DNA of 14,225 nucleotides, from positions 1-14,225 of the forward strand of contig JAUZEU010000707.1 in NCBI GenBank assembly GCA_030838885.1, written 5' to 3'. This DNA comes from Bryobacterales bacterium (GTDB lineage Bacteria > Acidobacteriota > Terriglobia > Bryobacterales > Bryobacteraceae). The position numbers were made by a program, and so were the translations under genes. The notes under the pieces were generated by a model. That model made no database searches. It worked only from the letters and a program-made list of their open reading frames with translations, and was not told where the DNA came from. The number at the start of each line of letters is the position of its first letter. Positions within the stretch are counted from its first letter, which is position 1. This document shows positions 1 to 6,868 of this stretch, piece by piece.

Positions 1-1320
1 GACTCCGAAAACGGCAAAGACCGCTTCTGGATGAGCAGCCCCGCCGGTGTCTTCGCGGCTGATCGGAAGGAACTGGATGACGTTGCGGAAGGGCGCGCCG
101 GGCCCATCGCAGTGGTCCCCTATGGAACAGACAGCGGCATGATCTCCAGCCAGATGAACGGCGGAGTGCAGCCTTCCGGATGCCGCACCCGTTCCGGCCA
201 GTTCTGGTTCCCCAGTGTGAAAGGCGCCGTGCGAATCGATCCGCTGCAGTTGCGCGTCGGGCCTGTTCTGCCCGTGCTGGTCGAGTCGGTAATGGCCGAT
301 GATCGACCTGTGCCTATCTCCGGCAGCATCTCGATTCCGCCCGGGCGCGGGAAGCTCGAAATCGATTACACGACGCCCGATCTGCTGTCGCCTGACCGCG
401 TGACTTTTCGATACCTTCTGGAAGGGTTTGACGAATCCTGGACACCGTCGCCCAGGGGTCGCGCGGCTTACTACACGAACCTTCCGCCCGGCCACTACCG
501 CTTCCATGTGGTAGCGAGGGACGGTGCCCGCCCCGATCGCACGTCAGAAGCAATTCTGCCTATTGTTTGGGAGCCCTTCTTTTACCAGACCGCATGGTTT
601 TACGCGTTGCTCGTCCTTGTGGCCGTCCTCTGTATATGGGCCGCATTCCATTTCTATGCACGCCAGACAAAGGCGCGCTATGCGCTGGTCCTCGCTGAGC
701 GCACGCGGCTGGCGCGCGAGATGCATGATACCGTCATTCAGGGTTGCGTCGGGGTCTCTACATTGCTGGAAGCCGCCCGCAGTATGCCACCCACCGCACA
801 GACCAGAATCACTGCCCTCATGGAGCGTGCCGCGGCTCAGATTCGGCTCACCGTGAACGAAGCCCGCGAAGCTGTTTGGGATTTGCGGCATTCGGAATCA
901 GTCCAGAACGAGCCCCCGGCTGATGTGGTCGGAAATCTGAAGAGCTTTGCCGACCAGGTGGAAGCTGCCGAGGGCATCCCCGTCCGCGCGGAGATCGAGG
1001 GTAACCCGGCATCGCTGGGCAACACTGCCGACCGCAACCTGCTTCTGGTTGCCCGCGAGGCGATCCGTAACGCCGTCACGCACGCGCATCCTGCCAGCAT
1101 CAACGTGAAACTGCGCTTCGATCCGAAAGAGGTCAGGCTTGAAGTAGCAGACGATGGGGATGGCTTCAACGTAGAGGGTACCCGCGACAACGGCCACTAT
1201 GGAATCATTGGTATGCGTGAGCGCGTGGAGCAATCCGGTGGCGCGTTCGGCGTCACCAGCAGTCCTGGAAGCGGCACGCACGTAACCGCCCGAATTCCTT
1301 TGAGGAACAAACATGGCTAA
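1..1320 (+). CDS. Two-component sensor histidine kinase, 5'-truncated by window edge (propeller/Y_Y_Y/HisKA_3/HATPase_c)
   Basis: The frame is open from base 1, and the first residues already look like a beta-propeller blade (RFWMSSPAGVF, then GQFWFPSVKGAVRIDP). The true start is therefore upstream and 439 C-terminal residues are visible. Order in visible residues: end of the reg_prop propeller (1-81); Y_Y_Y domain (about 115-180, with NLPPGHYRFHVVARD); one membrane helix (about 200-222); HisKA_3 dimerisation helix with phospho-acceptor His242 in REMHDTVIQG; HATPase_c with N-box Asn357, G1 box DDGDGF at 384-389 and GIIGM at 401-405. Such kinases sense periplasmic ligands, often carbohydrates, and phosphorylate a NarL-type partner. 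No receiver or AraC domain is fused, so the next gene supplies the regulator. The ligand cannot be read from the sequence. Confidence 0.93.
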   Translation, partial: DSENGKDRFWMSSPAGVFAADRKELDDVAEGRAGPIAVVPYGTDSGMISSQMNGGVQPSGCRTRSGQFWFPSVKGAVRIDPLQLRVGPVLPVLVESVMADDRPVPISGSISIPPGRGKLEIDYTTPDLLSPDRVTFRYLLEGFDESWTPSPRGRAAYYTNLPPGHYRFHVVARDGARPDRTSEAILPIVWEPFFYQTAWFYALLVLVAVLCIWAAFHFYARQTKARYALVLAERTRLAREMHDTVIQGCVGVSTLLEAARSMPPTAQTRITALMERAAAQIRLTVNEAREAVWDLRHSESVQNEPPADVVGNLKSFADQVEAAEGIPVRAEIEGNPASLGNTADRNLLLVAREAIRNAVTHAHPASINVKLRFDPKEVRLEVADDGDGFNVEGTRDNGHYGIIGMRERVEQSGGAFGVTSSPGSGTHVTARIPLRNKHG

Positions 1321-1942
1321 AGTCTCTCCAATCCGCGTGATGCTGGCGGACGATCATCCGGTAGTCTGCCTCGGTCTTGCGACCATGATCGACTCGCAGC
1401 CGGATATGACTGTTGTGGCACAGGCGACTGACGGACGTGAAGCCGTCGATTTGTTCATGAAGCATGTGCCGGACGTGACGCTGATCGATTTGCGTATGCC
1501 GGAATTAAGCGGGCTCGACGCAATCAAGTCGATTCGCACGAAATACCCGGATGCCTGTTTCATCGTGCTCACCACGTATCAGGGCGATGAAGACATCCAT
1601 CGCGCGCTGGCCGCAGGGGCGCAGGGTTATCTGCTGAAAGGCATGCCGCATGGCGAGTTGCTGGACGCTATCCGGCGCGTACAGTCTGGCGGCCGTTATT
1701 TGCCGGGAGCGGTTCGCGAAAGCCTGGCCAACCGTCCGCCTGGCCCGGAGTTAAGCCCTCGTGAACTGCAGATTCTGGAGTTGATCGTGAAGGGCATGAG
1801 CAACAAGCAGATCGGCGACCGCCTGGGTATTACGGAGGGCACGGTGAAGTGGCATGTCAATTCGATTCTGGGCCGCCTGAATGTGAGTGACCGCACGCAG
1901 GCCGCCGTGGCCGCGCTCAATCGCGGCATCGTTCAGCTCTAG
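1313..1942 (+). CDS. NarL/LuxR-family response regulator, partner of the upstream kinase
   Basis: 209 residues, the usual NarL-family length. An N-terminal receiver carries acidic pair Asp13/Asp14, phospho-acceptor Asp59 (LIDLRMPE) and conserved Lys109 (GYLLKG). The C-terminal LuxR helix-turn-helix covers about 145-205 (LSPRELQILELIVKGMSNKQI, TVKWHVNSIL). The ATG lies inside the last codons of the kinase gene (8-nt overlap), with GAGG at 1302-1305 seven bases upstream, so translation is probably coupled and the pair forms one His-Asp relay. The gene after it starts 28 nt downstream on the same strand, so that hydrolase may be co-transcribed. Target promoters are unknown; a regulator of this type usually binds inverted repeats as a dimer. 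Confidence 0.95.
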   Translation: MAKVSPIRVMLADDHPVVCLGLATMIDSQPDMTVVAQATDGREAVDLFMKHVPDVTLIDLRMPELSGLDAIKSIRTKYPDACFIVLTTYQGDEDIHRALAAGAQGYLLKGMPHGELLDAIRRVQSGGRYLPGAVRESLANRPPGPELSPRELQILELIVKGMSNKQIGDRLGITEGTVKWHVNSILGRLNVSDRTQAAVAALNRGIVQL

Positions 1943-1970
1943 CCGTTGAACTCTGATACAAAGGTGAGCA

Positions 1971-2921
1971 GTGAACCGACGAACTTTTCTCGCAAGCTCT
2001 GCAGCCATGGCTCTCCAGCACGCGGATGCCGCCCCGGCGTCCATCCCGATCATCGACTGCCACATCCACCTGTTCGATACGACGCGACCACAGGGCGTGC
2101 CGTGGCCGTCGAAAACGGATACCGTACTTTATAAGCCGGCTTCGATGGATCGGTACCGGAAGATTGTTGCGGGCCTGGGGGTTGTCGGGGCAATCGAAGT
2201 GGAGGCCAGCCCGTGGTTCGACGACAACCAGTGGGTGCTCGATATCGCGGCGAAAGACAAGATGATCGTCGGGCACGTGGGTGATCTGGAGCCGGACAAG
2301 CCGGAGTTCCGTAAGCAACTGGACCAGTTTCATAAGAACCCTCTGTTTCGCGGGATACGCTACGGCAACATCTGGGATCGGGATCTTTCGACGGCCATCG
2401 ATAAGCCTGAATTCATTGCTGGTCTGAAGGCGCTGGCTGATGCGGATCTGGTGATGGACTCTGCAAATCCCGATCCGAAGCTGATTGCGGCGCTGTTACG
2501 GTTGTCGGATAAAGTGCCGAATCTGCGCATTGTGATTGATCACCTGCCTCGTTTGGAGAAGCCCACCGATGCTGCTGCGCTGAAGGCTTATCAGGGGAAT
2601 CTGCATGAACTGGGCAGGCGCAGGCAGGTTTTCGCGAAGGTCTCCGGTGTCGCAAAAAAGGTGAATGGGAAGGTGCCGGAAGATATCGCGCCTTACAAAG
2701 CAACTATCGATGAAATGTGGGATGTGTTCGGCGAAGACCGACTCATCTATGGCAGCGACTGGCCGAACAGCGATCTCTGGGCAGAGTATCCGGTGGAGCT
2801 GAGGATTGTCCGGGCGTACTTCGCTACTAAGGGGCAGGCGGCGTCAGAGAAGTACTTCTGGAAGAACTCTCTCGCGGCGTATAAGTGGGTCCACCGGTCG
2901 CCCGACCAGCCCAGGGCTTAG
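1971..2921 (+). CDS. Amidohydrolase_2 family metal-dependent hydrolase (COG3618-like) with Tat-type signal
   Basis: 316 residues from a GTG start, chosen because AAGG at 1961-1964 sits six bases upstream and because the N-terminus MNRRTFLASSAAMA is a twin-arginine signal. The TIM-barrel hydrolase follows at once: HxH at His31/His33 (DCHIHLFD), His102 (VGHVGDL), His191 (VIDHLP) and a C-terminal Asp263 in YGSDWP. This is the order of the amidohydrolase_2 superfamily, which includes fuconolactonase-like lactonases and pyrone-dicarboxylate hydrolase. I infer hydrolysis of a lactone, ester or amide in the periplasm; the substrate is not readable. It follows the response regulator by 28 nt, so it may belong to that operon. 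Its TAG stop is directly followed by the last codon of the opposing gene. Confidence 0.85.
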   Translation: MNRRTFLASSAAMALQHADAAPASIPIIDCHIHLFDTTRPQGVPWPSKTDTVLYKPASMDRYRKIVAGLGVVGAIEVEASPWFDDNQWVLDIAAKDKMIVGHVGDLEPDKPEFRKQLDQFHKNPLFRGIRYGNIWDRDLSTAIDKPEFIAGLKALADADLVMDSANPDPKLIAALLRLSDKVPNLRIVIDHLPRLEKPTDAAALKAYQGNLHELGRRRQVFAKVSGVAKKVNGKVPEDIAPYKATIDEMWDVFGEDRLIYGSDWPNSDLWAEYPVELRIVRAYFATKGQAASEKYFWKNSLAAYKWVHRSPDQPRA

Positions 2922-3806
2922 TTACAAGCCGAAGGGCCAGACCTGCTGGACCGTCTTGCCGAGTATCCACGCACGATCATCCGGATTGAAAAAACCGAGG
3001 TGATCGCGGAAGAGTTCCACGGCTTGTGGGTAGCTGACCTGCTTGAGGGAGATCGGCCAGTCAGTTCCCCACATGAGGCGGCGGGCTCCGAATTTGTCAT
3101 ACAGCCGCTTTACCTGCGTTTGCGCATCGGCGAACGGATACGGCTGTTTGGAGAGTGACCACATGTGCGAGATCTTGACGTAGACCTTCGGGTATCGTGC
3201 GAGCGCCAGCAGAAGATCGAGCTTCTCCGGCTGATTGAGCGGCGAGTCGGCCATGTGGTCGATGACGACGGTCAAGTCCGGATTCTGCTCGATCAGAGGT
3301 ACGATTTCAGGCAGGCGCGTCACAGGCGCGAGCACCGTCATCGGCACCTTTAGTTGCGCGCACCGCTTCCAGAGTGGCGGCATGAGCAGGCCATGGATCC
3401 AATCGCCATCCGCATTGCCGGAGGGGCTGAGGCGCACGCCGCGAAAATCCTGTTCTTCGGTGAGTTTGCTGAGATGATCCGGGGCCGCTGGATCTTCAGG
3501 GTTCACGCGGCAAACACCTTTGAACTGCTGCGGGTAGCGCTTCAGCACGTCCGCCAGGTAGCTGTTGTCCCAGCGGTAATGAATTACCTGGATAATCACG
3601 GTGCGGGAGACGCCGTTCGCTTTCATCAGGTCCAGCAGCATCTCGGCCGAGGCATCCTCTGCGGGAGGGTGCGCCTCTTTGGCAAACGGGAAGGCCGGAT
3701 CGTGCTTCCAGACGTGGACATGGGAGTCGATGATAAGCGGCTTTGCAGTTTGCGCGAGAAGGCCCGCGGCGAAAGGCGTAGCGAGGAAGGTGCGTCGATT
3801 CAGCAT
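2922..3806 (-). CDS. Amidohydrolase_2 family metal-dependent hydrolase with Tat-type signal
   Basis: 294 residues. The N-terminus MLNRRTFLATPFAAGLLAQ is a twin-arginine signal. The TIM-barrel metal ligands follow in family order: His29/His31 (DSHVHVW), His184 (VIDHMADSP) and Asp249 (WGTDWPIS). It is the same superfamily as the opposing gene at 1971-2921 but clearly diverged in the middle. The ATG at 3804-3806 has GAGGA four bases upstream on the minus strand, and that motif overlaps the TGA of the preceding gene, so it is the third, translationally coupled gene of a minus-strand operon with the DUF6282-like hydrolase and the aldolase-like enzyme. Likely role: periplasmic lactone or amide hydrolysis upstream of D-amino-acid or hydroxyacid use (inference; no substrate evidence). 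Confidence 0.86.
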   Translation of the reverse strand: MLNRRTFLATPFAAGLLAQTAKPLIIDSHVHVWKHDPAFPFAKEAHPPAEDASAEMLLDLMKANGVSRTVIIQVIHYRWDNSYLADVLKRYPQQFKGVCRVNPEDPAAPDHLSKLTEEQDFRGVRLSPSGNADGDWIHGLLMPPLWKRCAQLKVPMTVLAPVTRLPEIVPLIEQNPDLTVVIDHMADSPLNQPEKLDLLLALARYPKVYVKISHMWSLSKQPYPFADAQTQVKRLYDKFGARRLMWGTDWPISLKQVSYPQAVELFRDHLGFFNPDDRAWILGKTVQQVWPFGL

Positions 3807-3810
3807 GGAG

Positions 3811-3815
3811 TCCTC
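3811..3815 (-). promoter_or_regulatory. Shine-Dalgarno GAGGA overlapping the upstream stop codon
   Basis: On the minus strand the order is TGA-GGA-CTC-C-ATG. The GA of the DUF6282-like gene's stop codon is the first part of the ribosome-binding site of the next gene, four bases before its ATG. This fixes the start at 3806 and implies re-initiation by terminating ribosomes. Confidence 0.7.
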
Positions 3816-4686
3816 ACTTCAGACCCAGCGCAGTGGCCGGGTTGGTTTTCGACATCAGGTCGATATCTTTCTGAGGGATGCCTTCCTTCAGCAGGCCCGC
3901 AAAGAAGGCGGCCAGGCCATCGGGATGCAGCGGATTTCCGACCTGACCCATATCGCTCGAAAGAATACAGGATTTTGCGCCGACCTCGCGAATAGCGTTT
4001 ACGTAGTCGCGCATCTCGAACTCTTTACCTTTGCCGATCACGCCGTTGTACACGAATTCTATGTACGCGCCAGCTGCTGCGGCTTCCTTCATTTGCGGGA
4101 TGGTCATGCCGACGGGAGCGAGCATGCCGTGCGTCACGACGATATGCTCCACGCCCTGGCGGCGGGCTTCGCGGATGATCATGAGCCCCTCCGTTGCGGA
4201 GGAATGTCCGGTCTCCAGCATCAGATGGTGCTTTGCGGCGAGAGCGATCACCTGCTTGGTTTCCGGCAGCAGTTCACCGTTGCGCGAAACCGGCACCCAG
4301 GGCCGGCTTTCCCTGGAGAATTTTACCTGGTTCTCGGCATCGAAGGTCGGCAGCCAGACTACCCGGCCATAGCCGCCCTTCACCAGGACCATGCGTTCGA
4401 TGGCTGCCGGATTCACACCGCCCACGGATCGGTTGAGGTCCACTCCGCCGAAGGCCTCGATCCCGGGCACCTCTTTACGCACGATGTATGCCAGCGAAGC
4501 GGTCGGTTCGTAGTGGTTCTTCAGCACCAGCCCGCGCATGCCGCGTGCCTTCGCAAGCTTCGCCAGGTCGATGGCGTCAATAGATCGCGGGACGCTGTCA
4601 GGGCCGCTGTGGGCGTGGATGTCGATCACGCCATTCAATTGGGCAAAGGCGCTGAGGGCCGCGAACAGCAACACAGTGAACTTCAT
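3814..4686 (-). CDS. DUF6282-like amidohydrolase-fold protein with Sec signal peptide
   Basis: 290 residues from the ATG at 4684-4686. A longer in-frame version from 4722 exists, but the shorter start is favoured. It overlaps the upstream TGA as ATGA, has GAGGAG at 4698-4703 eleven bases upstream, and begins with a clean Sec signal (MKFTVLLFAALSAFA, likely cut before Gln16). The mature part opens with HAH (His24/His26), followed by His58 (LKNHYEP), an LETGHSSATEG segment, VVTHGM, and a late Asp in ILSSDMGQ. That is the ligand order of a metal-dependent TIM-barrel hydrolase. The family resembles DUF6282, whose reaction is not established to my knowledge. Middle gene of the minus-strand operon. 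Export of this protein next to a cytoplasmic PLP enzyme suggests that it releases a small product for uptake (inference). Confidence 0.82.
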   Translation of the reverse strand: MKFTVLLFAALSAFAQLNGVIDIHAHSGPDSVPRSIDAIDLAKLAKARGMRGLVLKNHYEPTASLAYIVRKEVPGIEAFGGVDLNRSVGGVNPAAIERMVLVKGGYGRVVWLPTFDAENQVKFSRESRPWVPVSRNGELLPETKQVIALAAKHHLMLETGHSSATEGLMIIREARRQGVEHIVVTHGMLAPVGMTIPQMKEAAAAGAYIEFVYNGVIGKGKEFEMRDYVNAIREVGAKSCILSSDMGQVGNPLHPDGLAAFFAGLLKEGIPQKDIDLMSKTNPATALGLK

Positions 4687-5702
4687 AACACCCAAATCTC
4701 CTCGACTTCTCTGCCCCGGCACGCGTAGATTCTGTCATACAGGTTCACAGTGGGGTCGCAGTGCGGTGCGATGAAAGCAATGCGGTCGCCCAATTTCGGC
4801 CTGTTGCTGTCGACGTATCCGAACTCGTCTCCGCCCCAGCGGTAGCTCGCGCCAGGCAGATCCAGCGGGTCCGGCCCGAACGCGCGGTCCGTGGCAAACG
4901 CCTTGAAGCCCGCATCCACGGTCACAAAATCCGGGTGGTTGGCGCTGACCACTGTAGCTATTACCGTCATAGACAGTTTGAAATCCACGCCCAGCTTCTG
5001 GTAGGCAAGATCCATCAGAGGATACGAACCGGCCTGGAGTTCCGTTATTTCCGGGATGGTGAGATCGATGTCCCAGGCGCCTGTGCTTCCGCCTGAAACA
5101 ATGTCGGTGTGCAGTCCATGTGACGCCATCGCGTCCCGGGCTTCCGCCGCAAGCTGGAAGGCTTGTCTTTCTGTATCCATCCCGTGGGAGCCGCTCACCG
5201 AATAAGCCTGCACGCCGCGGAGCCAGAGATGGCTGGCCTGATCAATGGCGAGTGCGATGTCGGTGGCCTGCTCGATTGAAGCCGCGCCGGTGCGGTGATC
5301 GCCCACGTCCAGATCCACCAGCAACGGCACCTGCACATTGGCGGCGCAGGCGGCTTCCTGATACCAGCGGACCTGCTTCACGTGGTCGACTACAGCCATG
5401 GCACCCGTACTCACGATGCGGGCGATCTTCAGCGGATCGGCTACAGGGGAGGTCAGCAGCAGACCTTCGATGCCGGCTTTCGCCATCATCTCAGCCTCGC
5501 TCACAGTTGCCACGCACACGCCACAAGCACCGGCCGCAATCTGGCGTTTCGCGATCTCCACGCACTTATGCGCCTTCGCATGGGGGCGCAGTTTCTTGCC
5601 TGCTGCGGCTGCTTCGCGTGCGGCCCGCGCGATATTCTCCTCGAAGGCGTCCAAGTCGACCAGCAGCGCGGGTGTGGGAATTTCGCTCTTCAAAAGTGGC
5701 AA
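4683..5702 (-). CDS. DSD1/D-threonine aldolase-type PLP enzyme (alanine-racemase-like barrel)
   Basis: 339 residues, slightly short of the 360-380 usual for the family. The N-terminus (IPTPALLVDLDAFEENI) and LRPHAKAHK with Schiff-base Lys43 mark a fold-type III PLP enzyme; a glycine-rich SGGSTGAW phosphate loop follows. The C-terminal metal site reads PHCD, placing His314 and Asp316 two residues apart. From memory of the family, His-x-Asp is the D-threonine aldolase pattern and His-x-Cys the D-serine dehydratase pattern, so I favour retro-aldol cleavage of 3-hydroxy-D-amino acids to glycine and an aldehyde. The start is TTG at 5700-5702 with only a weak GAGA about eight bases upstream; TTG at 5691-5693 is an alternative. 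First gene of the minus operon, divergent from the aminotransferase gene across 20 bp. Confidence 0.87.
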   Translation of the reverse strand: MPLLKSEIPTPALLVDLDAFEENIARAAREAAAAGKKLRPHAKAHKCVEIAKRQIAAGACGVCVATVSEAEMMAKAGIEGLLLTSPVADPLKIARIVSTGAMAVVDHVKQVRWYQEAACAANVQVPLLVDLDVGDHRTGAASIEQATDIALAIDQASHLWLRGVQAYSVSGSHGMDTERQAFQLAAEARDAMASHGLHTDIVSGGSTGAWDIDLTIPEITELQAGSYPLMDLAYQKLGVDFKLSMTVIATVVSANHPDFVTVDAGFKAFATDRAFGPDPLDLPGASYRWGGDEFGYVDSNRPKLGDRIAFIAPHCDPTVNLYDRIYACRGREVEEIWVL

Positions 5703-5722
5703 GTTGATATTCTCGGATTACC

Positions 5723-6868
5723 TTGGATCGTATCGCAGCTCTTCAACCCACTGCCGTGAATGCCATTCTCGCCGAAGTGCGTGCCTTGCAGGCGCAGGGC
5801 AGGAACCTCGTGTCGCTGATGCGCGGCGAGCCGGATCTTCCCACTCCGGCGCATATCGTGGAGGTCTGCACCCGCGCTCTTCACAACGGCCGGACGGGCT
5901 ATCCGGATAATCGCGGGGAGAAGGCGTTCCGGGAAGCGGTGGCACTGAAGCTGGAACGCGACAACCACCTGCGATTTGACCCCGCGACCGAGATTCTGGC
6001 GACTTCCGGCGCGACCTTTGGTATCCACGCGGCACTGACCGCTTTGTTGGAGGAGGGCGATGAGGTTCTTGTGCCCGATCCGGTTTATGACGCGTATCAG
6101 TCGCCCATTCGCCTGGCGGGAGGGACGCCGCGGCCGGTTCCTGCATTGCTGGAAGGCGGGAGATTCTCGTTGCCGCTCGACTCTCTTGAGCATGCGTGGA
6201 CTTCCAAGGCTAAAGTGCTGATTCTGAACACGCCCTGGAATCCGGTCGGTACGGTCTTCACGGCCGCTGAACTGGAAGAGATCGGAGGCTTCTGCGAGCG
6301 CCGGAATGTGACACTCATCAGCGACGAGATTTACGAGACGATCACCTACGGTGAGCACAGGCACATTTCGCCTTTGGCTGCCTGCCCGAGTCTGCGCAGC
6401 CGTTATCTGCACATCAACAGCCTGTCGAAAACCTACTCGATGACGGGGTGGCGTGTCGGTTATTGCGCGGGTCCGGCCGCCCTGATTCAGCGGATGTTCA
6501 TGGTGCTTGCGCAATCGAGCCGCGGCCCGGCCACGTTTGTGCAGGATGCTGCGGCTGCCGCGCTTTCCGGTCCGCAGGACTGCGTCGCTTCGATGCAGCG
6601 GGAGTACGCAGGCCGGCGCGAGATGGTACTGAACTCGCTCGACAAAGCCCTTGCACCTGAGGGTGGGTTCTTCGCGATGGCTGATGTGCGGGGCCGAGGG
6701 GAATCCTCTGACGCGATTCGCCGCCGGCTGCTGAACGACCATGGAGTGGTGGTGGTCGATGGTGCGGCTTACGGACCGGGGGGCGAAGGCACCTTGCGGG
6801 TTTCGTTTGCCAGCGGGGGCGAGACGCTGAATGAGGGATTGCGGTGCCTCCGGGAAGGGCTGCGGTGA
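5723..6868 (+). CDS. Class I/II PLP-dependent aminotransferase
   Basis: 381 residues, normal for fold-type I aminotransferases. Recognisable are RGEPDLPTPAHI near the N-terminus, NTPWNPVGT (Asn173), SDEIYE (Asp201, Tyr204), the PLP lysine Lys236 in SLSKTYSMTGWRVGY, and the substrate-carboxylate Arg359 in GTLRVSFA. It transfers an amino group between an amino acid and a 2-oxoacid in the cytoplasm; the exact substrate is open. The start is TTG at 5723: the frame is closed by TGA at 5705-5707 and family homology begins at DRIAALQP, so no ATG is available. GGA at 5715-5717 is the only ribosome-binding candidate. Its TGA overlaps the next gene as GTGA. Pairing with a 2-hydroxyacid dehydrogenase suggests interconversion of hydroxyacid, oxoacid and amino acid (inference). 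Confidence 0.92.
   Translation: MDRIAALQPTAVNAILAEVRALQAQGRNLVSLMRGEPDLPTPAHIVEVCTRALHNGRTGYPDNRGEKAFREAVALKLERDNHLRFDPATEILATSGATFGIHAALTALLEEGDEVLVPDPVYDAYQSPIRLAGGTPRPVPALLEGGRFSLPLDSLEHAWTSKAKVLILNTPWNPVGTVFTAAELEEIGGFCERRNVTLISDEIYETITYGEHRHISPLAACPSLRSRYLHINSLSKTYSMTGWRVGYCAGPAALIQRMFMVLAQSSRGPATFVQDAAAAALSGPQDCVASMQREYAGRREMVLNSLDKALAPEGGFFAMADVRGRGESSDAIRRRLLNDHGVVVVDGAAYGPGGEGTLRVSFASGGETLNEGLRCLREGLR
6853..6859 (+). promoter_or_regulatory. Strong Shine-Dalgarno that fixes the dehydrogenase start at GTG 6865
   Basis: GGAAGGG lies five bases before GTG 6865, inside the end of the aminotransferase gene. An in-frame GTG at 6844 lies upstream of this site and lacks such a motif, so the downstream start with a GTGA overlap is preferred. 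Confidence 0.65.

Noticed and set aside
3601..4728. 375-codon open frame on the plus strand
   Set aside because: Antisense to the DUF6282-like gene and part of the Tat amidohydrolase gene, both of which show metal-ligand motifs and signal peptides.
5700..5740. Candidate sigma-70 boxes such as TTGATA at 5704 and TATTCT at 5708
   Set aside because: The spacings to a matching second box are wrong or would place the transcription start after the start codon. No promoter is called.
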